Shown here: positions 8,488-16,327 of the stretch, piece by piece
How positions within the stretch are numbered: position 1 is the stretch's first letter
Layout of the letters: each line of letters opens with the position of its first letter
NCBI RefSeq assembly: GCF_029168315.1
Contig: NZ_JARGYD010000003.1
Coordinates: 310,001-374,000, forward strand
DNA length: 64,000 bases
Source of the DNA: Psychromarinibacter halotolerans
GTDB lineage: Bacteria > Pseudomonadota > Alphaproteobacteria > Rhodobacterales > Rhodobacteraceae
Direction: 5' to 3'
Notes under the pieces: generated by a model
Databases searched by the model: none
The model's input: only the letters and a program-made list of their open reading frames with translations
Told to the model about the DNA's origin: nothing
Made by a program: the position numbers and the translations under genes

Positions 8488-9213
8488 TCAGGACTTCAGC
8501 CAGTCGCGCGCCGCGGCGTGATCTTCCGCCGGAAAGTACCGGGCTTCCTTGCCCAAAAGGCGCTTACCCAGCCCCACGGCCATCTTCTGCCAGCCGGCAT
8601 CCCCGACGATGGCGGCGCGGTCCAGCATCGGCGCGTGGTCGCGGACCAGCTTGAAATGCTCGCCCAGCGCGCCGAAGCCCTGCCAGCCGTCGAAGTCGCG
8701 GATGTCCAGCAGCAGCCGGAACCGCGTGTTGGCCCGGATGAAGGCGTTCAACTGCTCGACCTCGGCGTCGTAGACTGCGCTGTCCAGCTTCCCCAGAAGC
8801 TGGATTTCCAGCGCCCCGTCACCCAAATCGGTCTGGTGGATCGCGCCAAGGGATTCCGTCAGCCAGCGTTTCGCCTCGTCCACTTGGCCGGGCTGGAACA
8901 CCATCACCGGGCACGGCAGGATCACCGAGAATGCCTTGATCGCTGTTGCGATGCCCTTCGACCCGGTCACCACCGCGATCCGGTCGAACCCGCGCCAGTG
9001 CTTCAGCCCCGTGCGGGCATCGTCCCACAGGGCGCCCAACGTAAAATCGCTGACGTTCGAGTCCATCTCCAACAGCAGGCGCACGCGCGCGTCGCCCTCG
9101 GTGGCGGCGTCGATCGCGGGCATCAGAACGTCGCGATAGTCTGCGTCCGTCACGCTGCCCGAGACGTGGACGTGCAGCATGTCAGCGCGTTGCGTTTCCT
9201 TCAATTCCATCAT
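8488..9213 (-). CDS. Tandem SpoIIAA-like (STAS-fold) protein
   Basis: 241 residues made of two SpoIIAA-like (DUF3478-type) domains, about 1-120 and 121-241. Each has the pattern of a short N-terminal strand, a dipeptide-rich loop, VRLLLEMD or FRLLLDIRDFDGW, and a later DRIAVVTG or DRAAIVGD strand. Such domains are usually single and about 120 residues; the paired form looks like an internal duplication. STAS folds bind lipids or partner proteins, and no specific role is known. GGAGGG precedes two adjacent ATGs (9213 and 9210). Monocistronic, with a strong terminator. Confidence 0.82.
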   Translation of the reverse strand: MMELKETQRADMLHVHVSGSVTDADYRDVLMPAIDAATEGDARVRLLLEMDSNVSDFTLGALWDDARTGLKHWRGFDRIAVVTGSKGIATAIKAFSVILPCPVMVFQPGQVDEAKRWLTESLGAIHQTDLGDGALEIQLLGKLDSAVYDAEVEQLNAFIRANTRFRLLLDIRDFDGWQGFGALGEHFKLVRDHAPMLDRAAIVGDAGWQKMAVGLGKRLLGKEARYFPAEDHAAARDWLKS

Positions 9214-9289
9214 GACGGGTCCCTCCGACAGTCTCCCTTACGTCATATAGGAACGCGGCCATCCGCCTCACAGGCGGTCCGGCAAGATG

Positions 9290-9751
9290 TCACACTGGCA
9301 GGGCGGTGGTCTGGAACACCGTGCGCAGCGCGAAGGACGAATGCATCTGCGCCACGCCGGGCAGCCGTGCAAGATACCGGCGGTGGATGCGCGCGAAATC
9401 GTCGGTATCCTCGGCGGACAGCTTCAGAAGATAATCTGCCGTTCCCGCCATCAGGTGGCATTCCAGCAGGTCGGGGATGCGCGCGACCTCTCGCTCGAAG
9501 GCGTCCAGCACTTCCTCTGCCTGCCCGGACAGGGTGATCTCGACGAACACCGTGGTGGGCCGGTTCAGCTTGCGGGGGTCCAGCAGAGCCACGTAACGGG
9601 CGATGATCCCCTCGGCCTCCAGCCGCTGCACCCGCCGGTGACAGGCCGAGGGCGACAGGTTCACCGCCTCTGACAATTCGGCGTTCGAGATGCGCCCGCG
9701 TTTCTGCAACGCCCTCAGGATTCGGCGATCGGTATCGTCAAGTTCGGTCAT
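9290..9751 (-). CDS. Lrp/AsnC family transcriptional regulator
   Basis: 153 residues from the ATG at 9751 (MTELDDTDRRILRALQKRGR); GGAGGA lies 9 bp upstream, so the longer frame is not used. The N-terminal winged helix-turn-helix is ISNAELSEAVNLSPSACHRR. The C-terminal RAM ligand-binding domain includes GTADYLLKLSAEDTDDFARI. Lrp-type regulators are octamers that bind amino acids. The gene diverges from alanine dehydrogenase with 130 bp between, so it most likely controls ald in response to alanine or another amino acid (inferred from position). Confidence 0.92.
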   Translation of the reverse strand: MTELDDTDRRILRALQKRGRISNAELSEAVNLSPSACHRRVQRLEAEGIIARYVALLDPRKLNRPTTVFVEITLSGQAEEVLDAFEREVARIPDLLECHLMAGTADYLLKLSAEDTDDFARIHRRYLARLPGVAQMHSSFALRTVFQTTALPV

Positions 9752-9881
9752 GGCGCAGATTCCTCCCGCGTATCCGCCGATTTTGCGCATGATCTACGCC
9801 AAACCGGCACGGCTGGCACCAAAATTCCGATGAGATTGCGCGGCGCGCGCGACAAGCTGACTGGAAACGAGGAGGAACGCC

Positions 9882-11000
9882 ATGAAGATCGGTTGCCCGA
9901 AGGAAATCAAGCCGCAGGAATTTCGCGTCGGCGTCACGCCCAGCGCCGCGCACGAGGCGGTCACGCACGGACACGCCGTGCTGGTCGAAACCGGCGCGGG
10001 CATGGGGTCCGGGTTTACCGACGCGGATTACATCGCGGCGGGTGCGACCATCGCGGGCAGCGCGGCGGACGTCTTCGCCGAGGCCGACATGATCGTGAAG
10101 GTCAAAGAACCGCAGGCGACGGAACGGAAGATGCTGCGCGAGGGGCAAATCCTGTTCACCTACCTGCACCTTGCGCCGGACCCGGCCCAGACGGCGGATC
10201 TGCTGGCCTCTGGCGCCACCTGCATCGCCTACGAAACGGTGACCGACGCCAACGGCGGGCTGCCGCTTTTGGCGCCGATGTCCGAGGTGGCGGGAAAGCT
10301 GGCGCCGCAGGTCGGCGCATGGACGCTGCAAAAGGCCAACGGCGGTCGTGGCGTGCTTTTGGGCGGCGTGCCCGGTGTGGGACCGGCGCAGGTGGTTGTG
10401 TTCGGGGGCGGTGTCGTCGGCACCAACGCGGCGCGCGTCGCGGCGGGCATGGGCGCCGATGTGACCGTGCTTGACCGCTCGTTGCCGCGGATGCGCTATC
10501 TGGACGACGTGTTCGGCGGCCAGTTCCGTACCCGGCTGGCGTCCGCCGCGAACACGGCAGAGCTGGTGGCGCAGGCCGACATGGTCATCGGCGCGGTGCT
10601 GATCCCCGGGGCGGCGGCGCCGAAGCTGGTGTCGCGCGCGCAGCTGTCGACGATGAAACCCGGTGCGGCGATCGTCGATGTCGCCATCGACCAAGGCGGC
10701 TGTTTCGAGACATCGAAACCCACTACGCACGAGGATCCGATCTACGAGGTCGACGGCATCATGCACTATTGCGTGGCGAACATGCCCGGCGCCGTGGCGC
10801 GGACGTCGACCATCGCGCTGGGGAACGCGACGATGCCGTTCCTTCTGGCGCTGGCCGACAAAGGCTGGCGCCAAGCCTGCGAGGACGATCCCCACCTGCT
10901 GCAAGGGCTGAACGTCCACGCCGGCAAGCTAACCAGCTATCCGGTTGGCAAGGCGCTTGGCATCGACGTTTTGTCGCCCGCGCTGGCGTTGAAGGCCTAG
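9882..11000 (+). CDS. ald: Alanine dehydrogenase
   Basis: 372 residues. It reversibly deaminates L-alanine to pyruvate and ammonia with NAD+. The N-terminus MKIGCPKEIKPQEFRVG, the substrate-binding KVKEPQ lysine and YLHLAP histidine, and the NAD motif VVVFGGGVVGTNAARVAAGM are all intact at normal family length. GAGGAGGAACGCC precedes the ATG. The divergent Lrp gene is the likely regulator. Its TAG stop interlocks with the stop of the convergent SH3-protein gene in a shared CTAG. Confidence 0.96.
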   Translation: MKIGCPKEIKPQEFRVGVTPSAAHEAVTHGHAVLVETGAGMGSGFTDADYIAAGATIAGSAADVFAEADMIVKVKEPQATERKMLREGQILFTYLHLAPDPAQTADLLASGATCIAYETVTDANGGLPLLAPMSEVAGKLAPQVGAWTLQKANGGRGVLLGGVPGVGPAQVVVFGGGVVGTNAARVAAGMGADVTVLDRSLPRMRYLDDVFGGQFRTRLASAANTAELVAQADMVIGAVLIPGAAAPKLVSRAQLSTMKPGAAIVDVAIDQGGCFETSKPTTHEDPIYEVDGIMHYCVANMPGAVARTSTIALGNATMPFLLALADKGWRQACEDDPHLLQGLNVHAGKLTSYPVGKALGIDVLSPALALKA

Positions 11001-11620
11001 CGGGTCAGCCCCGCGCTGAGGGTCCAGCCGGTCACGCCGGACTCGTGCTCGACCATGACCCACGGGCCGCTTTTTTCGATGACCGCGACCCAGTCGCCGC
11101 GGTCCATCCCGCGCAGAACGGCGAAGTCCTCGCCGGGGCCGGAATGGAGGTCAAGCTTGCCAAGGTCGGGCCACACGACCGAGGTATAGCGCGCAGCGGA
11201 GTCAGACGTGGCGGCGGGCGGCGCGGCGACCGGAGCAACGGCGGTCACGACCGGTTCGGACGTGGGGCGCGGCATCGGGGCGGGTTCAGCGATGGCCGCC
11301 ACCGGCGCGGCGGACGGTGCCGCAAGTGCCGCATTGCGCACCCAGCCCTTGGCGCCCGACGGAAGGCGCACCAGCGTCCAGCCTGATACATGTTCGATTG
11401 TCGCGATGTGCGATCCGCTTCGGGCGAACGTCACGCTGCCGTCGATCGTCTGGACGCTTGTCCCGGCCGGGGCCGTCGCAACCACGCCGTACAGCATGTC
11501 CGGCCCGGCCCTAAGCCCCGTCGCATCCCCCAACATCGCCTGACCGGCCTGCGCGCCCTCCGGGGCAAGCCCGACAGCGCAAACGGCCGCGAGCGAAAGA
11601 AAAGCCTTTCCGATCATCAT
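10997..11620 (-). CDS. Exported protein with two bacterial SH3 domains
   Basis: 207 residues from the ATG at 11620, served by GGAGG; the upstream TTG at 11635 lies inside that Shine-Dalgarno region. The signal peptide MMIGKAFLSLAAVCAVGLA is followed by an SH3-type domain (LRAGPDMLYGVVATAPAGT to GWTLVRLPSGAKGWVRN). A Pro/Ala-rich linker leads to a second SH3 domain (LDLHSGPGEDFAVLRGMDRG to GVTGWTLSAGLTR). Paired exported SH3b domains usually bind peptidoglycan or cell-wall proteins. The stop codon overlaps that of ald by two bases. Confidence 0.85.
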   Translation of the reverse strand: MMIGKAFLSLAAVCAVGLAPEGAQAGQAMLGDATGLRAGPDMLYGVVATAPAGTSVQTIDGSVTFARSGSHIATIEHVSGWTLVRLPSGAKGWVRNAALAAPSAAPVAAIAEPAPMPRPTSEPVVTAVAPVAAPPAATSDSAARYTSVVWPDLGKLDLHSGPGEDFAVLRGMDRGDWVAVIEKSGPWVMVEHESGVTGWTLSAGLTR

Positions 11621-11867
11621 CAACTCCTCCGTCAAACAATTCGTGTCTTCAAATCCGGCGGCCGACCTGTGCCAGCCTAGCAGCCGCCCGTTCGAAACCG
11701 GACCACCGCGCTGCGCCCGAACCCGATGCTGCCATACCGCTAATGATTCGGTCGCAATGCAATCTGCGAACGTAGTCTAGCATGGCTTGCGGAAATTGCC
11801 GCCATGTCGGGGAAACGGTCCGCGCCGTCAGACGTCGCGGGCCGCTTCAGCGTTTGTCACGGCGTCA

Positions 11868-12302
11868 TCAGACCGGCTTCTTCAGCGAGTCGCGGATTTC
11901 CAGCAGGACATCCAGCTCGGTCGGCCCGGCGGGCGCGGCCTCGGCCGGTTCATCCTCTTTGCGCACCGCCATGTCGCGAATGCGGTTCACGTAGCGGACC
12001 AGCATGAACACCACGAACGCGATGATGAGGAAGTTGATGACCGCCATGATGAAAGCGCCATAGGCGAACACCGCCGCCCCGGCCTCGCGCGCGGCTTCAA
12101 GCGAGGCATAGTCGCCCTCGCCGCTGAGCAGCAGGAAGTTGTTGGTGAAATCGAACCCGCCGGTGAACAGGCCGATAATCGGGTTGATCAGATCGTTCAC
12201 CATCGAAGTGACGATTGCCGTGAACGCCGCACCGATGATGATGCCAACGGCCATGTCCATGACATTGCCCTTGGCGATGAAAGCCTTGAATTCATTGAGC
12301 AT
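11868..12302 (-). CDS. mscL: Large-conductance mechanosensitive channel MscL
   Basis: 144 residues, a homopentameric inner-membrane channel that releases solutes on hypo-osmotic shock. The N-terminal amphipathic helix (LNEFKAFIAKGNVMDMAVG) and TM1 (IIIGAAFTAIVTSMVNDLI) are followed by a periplasmic loop and TM2 (FIMAVINFLIIAFVVFMLV). A C-terminal cytoplasmic helix (TELDVLLEIRDSLKK) closes the protein. All are at the expected positions. Between 11621 and 11867 no gene is seen. A direct repeat 56-74 bp upstream of the start may be regulatory. Confidence 0.96.
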   Translation of the reverse strand: MLNEFKAFIAKGNVMDMAVGIIIGAAFTAIVTSMVNDLINPIIGLFTGGFDFTNNFLLLSGEGDYASLEAAREAGAAVFAYGAFIMAVINFLIIAFVVFMLVRYVNRIRDMAVRKEDEPAEAAPAGPTELDVLLEIRDSLKKPV

Positions 12303-12357
12303 AATTCGTTCCTTCGCTCGCAGGTTGCAGCGACAGGATACCGGCAGCGCCGGGAAA

Positions 12358-12376
12358 TCTTAACTATTATCTTAAC
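12358..12376. promoter_or_regulatory. Direct repeat TCTTAAC x2 upstream of mscL
   Basis: Two TCTTAAC copies (12358-12364 and 12370-12376) have a 12-bp period; on the mscL strand they read GTTAAGA-TAATA-GTTAAGA. They resemble, but do not exactly match, the alphaproteobacterial CtrA motif (TTAA-N7-TTAA). They could be an operator or part of an AT-rich promoter. Confidence 0.35.
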
Positions 12377-12418
12377 AGCGCCTCAGGATTGCCGGGATTG
12401 TCACCCGTCAGACGCATA

Positions 12419-12458
12419 GGCGCCGCCCCCGAACAGCCCGAACGGGGGCGGCGCCTTT
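12419..12458. terminator. Strong hairpin between the DUF6455 gene and mscL
   Basis: Perfect 13-bp inverted repeat (arms 12419-12431 and 12443-12455) with an 11-nt loop, flanked by ttt at 12456-12458. It lies 41 bp past the DUF6455 stop and probably terminates that transcript, although the short T run is on the plus-strand side. Confidence 0.65.
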
Positions 12459-12496
12459 CGGTGCCGTGCGCAGGCGAGTCCCCTTCGCCGTGTATT

Positions 12497-12745
12497 TCAG
12501 CGCGCCAGCACCTCCAGTTGCTCGCCGTTCAGGCAGTAGCCCGGCGCCCTCCGGGCCCCTGCCGCGTTCTCGACAAGCCACAGGATACAGTCGTCGGATC
12601 GGGTGCAGGACCGGCACGTTGTGACCATTTCCTGCAACCGCTCGCCGCCTAGTGTCCCCTCGACCTGGTCGGCGCTGGTTCCCAGCACCTGCGACATGCC
12701 CTGCATCAGACAGGCCGTGTTGGCGTCTTCCATCCGATTGCTCAT
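12497..12745 (-). CDS. DUF6455 family small cysteine-rich protein
   Basis: 82 residues from the ATG at 12745, with GGAGGT 7 bp upstream; the longer frame to 12787 is rejected for that reason. Typical family features are TACLMQGMSQVLG and three or four cysteines in MVTTCRSCTRSDDCILWLVE, followed by PGYCLN. The paired cysteines suggest metal or Fe-S binding, but no function is established. The gene is separated from the M48 lipoprotein gene by 93 bp on the same strand. Confidence 0.8.
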   Translation of the reverse strand: MSNRMEDANTACLMQGMSQVLGTSADQVEGTLGGERLQEMVTTCRSCTRSDDCILWLVENAAGARRAPGYCLNGEQLEVLAR

Positions 12746-12838
12746 GACAGTGACCTCCGTTGCGTATGCGTCGCGACCTGCCGACAAGACGCAAGTTAAC
12801 GGAGCACGCAGAGCCGCGCCTTGATCAGGATCAAGGTG

Positions 12839-13549
12839 TCAGAGACCGGCGGCGACCCGACGCACGACGTCGATCCGCTCGCTGTTGGGCGGATGGGTGC
12901 CAAGGAAGACGTTGCCAGGGTCGTCGATGCGATCGAAGTACAGGACCCCCGTCAGCGGATCATAGCCCGACCGCGCGGCGATCACGGTGCCCAGCGCGTC
13001 GGCTTCCAACTCGAAGGTCTTCGCGAAGCCGCGCACCCCCAGTTCCGCACCGATCGACTGGACCGCGACAAGATCCTCGCCCTGCAGCCCGGACATTTCC
13101 GCAAGCACGGCGGCCAGCACGGCACCGCGCGCGGCGCTTTCCCGCGCCTTCGGGATATGCCCGAGGATGTGATGCGCCGCTTCGTGGCCCAACACGAAGG
13201 CAAGCTCGTGCTCGTTCCGCATCTCGGCCAGCAGGGCCGCGGTGACGATCAGCACGGCCTCGCCGTTCGGGCCTTCGGTCTGGAACGCGTTGGGCGGCGC
13301 CGACGGATCGGCATCCAAAAGCACAACAAAATCGCAGTTCCGCACGATGCGTTCCGCGCGGCAGACCTGCTCTGCCACCGGCAGCGTGCGCGCCACAACG
13401 GCGCCCAGTTGCGCGTCACCCGCCGCAGGGGACAGCGCCCCTTTGTCGTCGGCGAACACACCGCCCGAAGGCCCGTCGATCCCCGCCGGAGGGGAAAGGG
13501 TGCAGGCGGACAGCAAAACGCAGAACAACGGAAGGACGATACGGAACAT
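12839..13549 (-). CDS. M48 family zinc metalloprotease lipoprotein
   Basis: 236 residues from the ATG at 13549, chosen because it gives a lipoprotein signal MFRIVLPLFCVLLSAC with the lipidated Cys16 and a GAGG upstream. The zinc motif is HEAAH in FVLGHEAAHHILGHIP, and the third ligand is probably the Glu of FELEADALG. The C-terminal THPPNSERID motif is common to BepA/LoiP-like M48 proteins. The expected role is periplasmic quality control of outer-membrane proteins (family inference). Confidence 0.88.
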   Translation of the reverse strand: MFRIVLPLFCVLLSACTLSPPAGIDGPSGGVFADDKGALSPAAGDAQLGAVVARTLPVAEQVCRAERIVRNCDFVVLLDADPSAPPNAFQTEGPNGEAVLIVTAALLAEMRNEHELAFVLGHEAAHHILGHIPKARESAARGAVLAAVLAEMSGLQGEDLVAVQSIGAELGVRGFAKTFELEADALGTVIAARSGYDPLTGVLYFDRIDDPGNVFLGTHPPNSERIDVVRRVAAGL

Positions 13550-13711
13550 GGTGGCCTCTGACGATGAAGCGCCCAGCATAACTGCCGTATAGGCAGACGC
13601 CAGCGGTCAACGATCACGATTCCCGCAATCCGTCGCCGCTTCCGCGATGTCGCCCCGGCGTCCCCCGTAATGCCGCTGGGCAAAGACCGGCGGCACGGCT
13701 ACGGTCAGGGC

Positions 13712-13951
13712 ATGTTTACCATCGAACACGACTTCGACGCGACCGTCGTCACCCTCGTCGACGAGGGCAGCGTCCACCTTCAGGAGGACGTCATCATCAA
13801 CGCCTTCGAAGACTGCGTAACGGTCGAGCAACTGGACCCGCACACCGACAGGCTGCAGAAAATCACCCTGTCGATGGCGCAGCTGCGCGACCTGTCCGCC
13901 GCGCTGAACCTGCCGGAAGGCGTCTACCGTCTTCGGCGCACCGAAGACTGA
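13712..13951 (+). CDS. Conserved small protein of unknown function
   Basis: 79 residues from the ATG at 13712 (MFTIEHDFDATVVTLVDEG); the frame extends upstream but without family-like sequence. The ribosome-binding site is weak. It is acidic, has no signal peptide or membrane segment, and ends in ALNLPEGVYRLRRTED. I recall closely similar small proteins in other Rhodobacteraceae but no function. It converges on the DUF1523 gene, ending 15 bp from it. Confidence 0.65.
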   Translation: MFTIEHDFDATVVTLVDEGSVHLQEDVIINAFEDCVTVEQLDPHTDRLQKITLSMAQLRDLSAALNLPEGVYRLRRTED

Positions 13952-13966
13952 CGCCGCGCCCCGCGC

Positions 13967-14656
13967 TTAGTAACGCCGCTTCTTGCTTTTCCAGCTGTCC
14001 AGCCATTTGCGAACGCGGCCCCGCCGTTCGTCGATACGCGCGTCGGCGGCATCCCATGCATCGCCCGCGCGTTCCATCGCCGGGTCGACGGACCGCTCGC
14101 GGAACTGCCGCCACATCGCCCGGATGAACAACGCCGCCACCCCGATGAAGACGAAGAAGAAGACGTTGAACCACGGGAACGGGCTGTCGTCCGGGCTGTC
14201 GACCGGCCGGATCGCGATGGCGTTCGGATAGATCGTGAAGAACCGGTTACGCCAGCCGTATTGCGTGATCACCACCCACTGCGGGTCCGCCGCCGTCGAC
14301 TGCAGGTTCGACGCTTCGGCCTGCAGATCGGAACTGTCGAACTTGAAATACGGCGGCCATATCCAGCCCGTGTCCTCGTTCCGGTAGACCATCACGCCAT
14401 AGCTGTCGCGCGGGATGAAGCCGAACAGCCACGTCTTGCGCTTCTGCGTGTTGATCAGACGCACGTCGCGAGTCTCACCCTCGACGTTGCCGCTGTCGGA
14501 CTGGGCATAGAACGTCCGGTTGAAGGACGAGAAATCCATCCGGATGACCTCGGTCCCTGTGATGCGCGCGACATCGTGGCGCGGCAGCACGTAGCTCAGC
14601 GTGCCGAACACCAGCACGAAAGCCACGATGCGGAAGAACCATTTCACATAGACCAT
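13967..14656 (-). CDS. DUF1523 family membrane protein
   Basis: 229 residues with an N-terminal transmembrane helix (FFRIVAFVLVFGTLSYVLP), a central extracytoplasmic domain and a second transmembrane helix (NVFFFVFIGVAALFI) near residue 180. The central domain contains TGTEVIRMD, NTQKRKTWLFGFIPRD and TQYGWRNRFFTIYPNAIAI. A basic, Trp/Lys-rich cytoplasmic tail ends KKRRY. DUF1523 has no assigned function. It is the last gene of the minus-strand cluster reaching back to 22562, 10 bp after the 91-residue membrane protein. Confidence 0.85.
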   Translation of the reverse strand: MVYVKWFFRIVAFVLVFGTLSYVLPRHDVARITGTEVIRMDFSSFNRTFYAQSDSGNVEGETRDVRLINTQKRKTWLFGFIPRDSYGVMVYRNEDTGWIWPPYFKFDSSDLQAEASNLQSTAADPQWVVITQYGWRNRFFTIYPNAIAIRPVDSPDDSPFPWFNVFFFVFIGVAALFIRAMWRQFRERSVDPAMERAGDAWDAADARIDERRGRVRKWLDSWKSKKRRY

Positions 14657-14666
14657 GCGTCTCGCC

Positions 14667-14942
14667 TTAATTCCAGTTCGTCAGGATCAACACCGCGACG
14701 ACCATCGCGGCGGGGATGATATAGACCAGCAGGATCAGCTTCGGCCTGATCGATGCGTGGTAGTCCTTCATCCCCTCTTCGACATAGTGCGCCCGGGCCT
14801 CGGAATCACCACCTTCGGGGTTGTCCGCGTCCCACGCCTTTTCCAGCTTCTCGCGCCGGACGGACCGGGAATACAGCCAGACCAGCCCGTAAACGATGCT
14901 AAGCCCGATGAACCCGAAGACGATCAGCCGCACAAGGTTCAT
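14667..14942 (-). CDS. Small two-helix membrane protein, unknown function
   Basis: 91 residues. One transmembrane helix lies at the N-terminus (LIVFGFIGLSIVYGLVWLYS) and one at the C-terminus (LILLVYIIPAAMVVAVLILT). They flank a charged loop of about 40 residues that includes REKLEKAWDADNPEG and ARAHYVEEGMKDY. The stop of the DUF6638 gene is 3 bp upstream and the DUF1523 gene is 10 bp downstream, so it is almost certainly in the same operon. No family was recognised. Confidence 0.78.
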   Translation of the reverse strand: MNLVRLIVFGFIGLSIVYGLVWLYSRSVRREKLEKAWDADNPEGGDSEARAHYVEEGMKDYHASIRPKLILLVYIIPAAMVVAVLILTNWN

Positions 14943-14945
14943 GGT

Positions 14946-16325
14946 TCAGTTCCTCCGCACCGCGCCCCACGGGCCAACGACGTCCACGATGTCCCGGCCC
15001 CGCGTCCACGGCCCGCCGCGCCGCGCGGGCTCGGGCTGTGTGTCCGGTTCCTGCATATCCGGCTCGGGACCGAACAGCGCCTCTCGGGCGCCAGCCTTGT
15101 CGACCTGATACTCGGCGGCAAGAAACTCGGCCACGAATTCCTTCTTCATCTCGCTCCAGCCACGGTACAGCGTGTAGAACAATTCCTTGTGGCAGATGAA
15201 CAGCTGCCGCACGTCCAGCGGAGTCAGCTCTGCCAGAAGCTGGTTCACAAGATTCCGCTGCGGCCCGGCCGTGGCGCGGAGCGTGTAGAAATACGCGGGA
15301 TGGTCGCTGGCGATCCGGGGCCAGTCGCCACCGCCCTCGGCCCAGCGCAAAAGCGCGTGCAGCCCGTGATAGGCCTCGGGCAGCGCGCTGCCCAGTTGCC
15401 GCGCCAGCATCCGAAGATCGCGCCGCGTCGCGCCGGTCAGATCGTGCCCAAGGGTCGATGCCACGTCCACAAGGATGAAATCCATCTTCTGCCGCAGGAT
15501 CGCCGCCGCATCCACGCCGCGCGCCTTCACGATCGGTTCGGCCAATCCGTTCAGATCGAGAAACTTCGCGATCCGGTTCGGTTCGTTCAGACCAAGCACG
15601 AACTTGATCGGCAGGTCTCCCACCGACGCCCCGCCGCCCGTGACGATGGCCGCCGGATGCTCGACACCCCGGAAGATGTAGATGCCGCCAAAATGCGCCG
15701 TCCAGTAATCCTGCACGTCCTCCGTGAACGTGGTCAGATCCACCGGGTTGCGTGTGACGTCGCCGGTCTGCTTGGCCAGCCCGATCATCTCGGCGATCAG
15801 AACGTCGTCCCACCACGCGTCGTCGTCGTTGCGGAAATGCTCGATCTTCTCCTGAAGCTTGCGCGCGTTCCGAACGTCGCCCGCCGTGGTATCGGCCTCG
15901 ACCACGATGCGGCTGATGTCGAACAGCCGCTGCGGCGTCGACAGGTCGAGAACCGAGTTCATCAACTCGCCAGCCACCGCATCGCGGGTGGTCAGCGCGA
16001 ACAGCTTGGTCTCGTTCTGCTCGATGAAATCCTTCAGGATCGTGCGCGAGAACGAGAACTTCAGGTTCAGCAACGGCGCCGATTTCTGTTCGGTCGTCAG
16101 CAGGATGAACTGCCGATTGCAGCCGTTCGGGTTCAGGTACAGGTGGTCGCCAAGTTCGTCGCCGATCTCCGGCGAATAGCCCGAGACGTCGACGTGGAAA
16201 TCCTCAAGCGCGGTGGTCTTGCCCGTCAGATGCGTCAGCGCCCGGCGATAACGTTCCACCAGCGCGGGCGAGGACACCTCGACGAGATTGCCGAACATCA
16301 AGCCCTTTTCGATCAGGCGTCTCAT
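14946..16325 (-). CDS. DUF6638 family protein
   Basis: 459 residues from the ATG at 16325 (MRRLIEKGLMFGNLVEVSSP), with GGAG 9 bp upstream inside the end of the preceding gene. A GTG at 16358 in the same frame is not favoured. It is mostly soluble, with no signal peptide. Recognisable stretches are HLYLNPNGCNRQFILLTTEQ, an acidic DDDAWWDDVLIAEMIGLAKQ and FICHKELFYTLYRGWSEMKK. A Pro-rich C-terminal tail follows. The family is found mainly in Rhodobacteraceae and has no known activity. It sits in the AAA+/coiled-coil cluster and ends 3 bp before the 91-residue membrane protein. Confidence 0.8.
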   Translation of the reverse strand: MRRLIEKGLMFGNLVEVSSPALVERYRRALTHLTGKTTALEDFHVDVSGYSPEIGDELGDHLYLNPNGCNRQFILLTTEQKSAPLLNLKFSFSRTILKDFIEQNETKLFALTTRDAVAGELMNSVLDLSTPQRLFDISRIVVEADTTAGDVRNARKLQEKIEHFRNDDDAWWDDVLIAEMIGLAKQTGDVTRNPVDLTTFTEDVQDYWTAHFGGIYIFRGVEHPAAIVTGGGASVGDLPIKFVLGLNEPNRIAKFLDLNGLAEPIVKARGVDAAAILRQKMDFILVDVASTLGHDLTGATRRDLRMLARQLGSALPEAYHGLHALLRWAEGGGDWPRIASDHPAYFYTLRATAGPQRNLVNQLLAELTPLDVRQLFICHKELFYTLYRGWSEMKKEFVAEFLAAEYQVDKAGAREALFGPEPDMQEPDTQPEPARRGGPWTRGRDIVDVVGPWGAVRRN

Positions 16326-16327
16326 AT

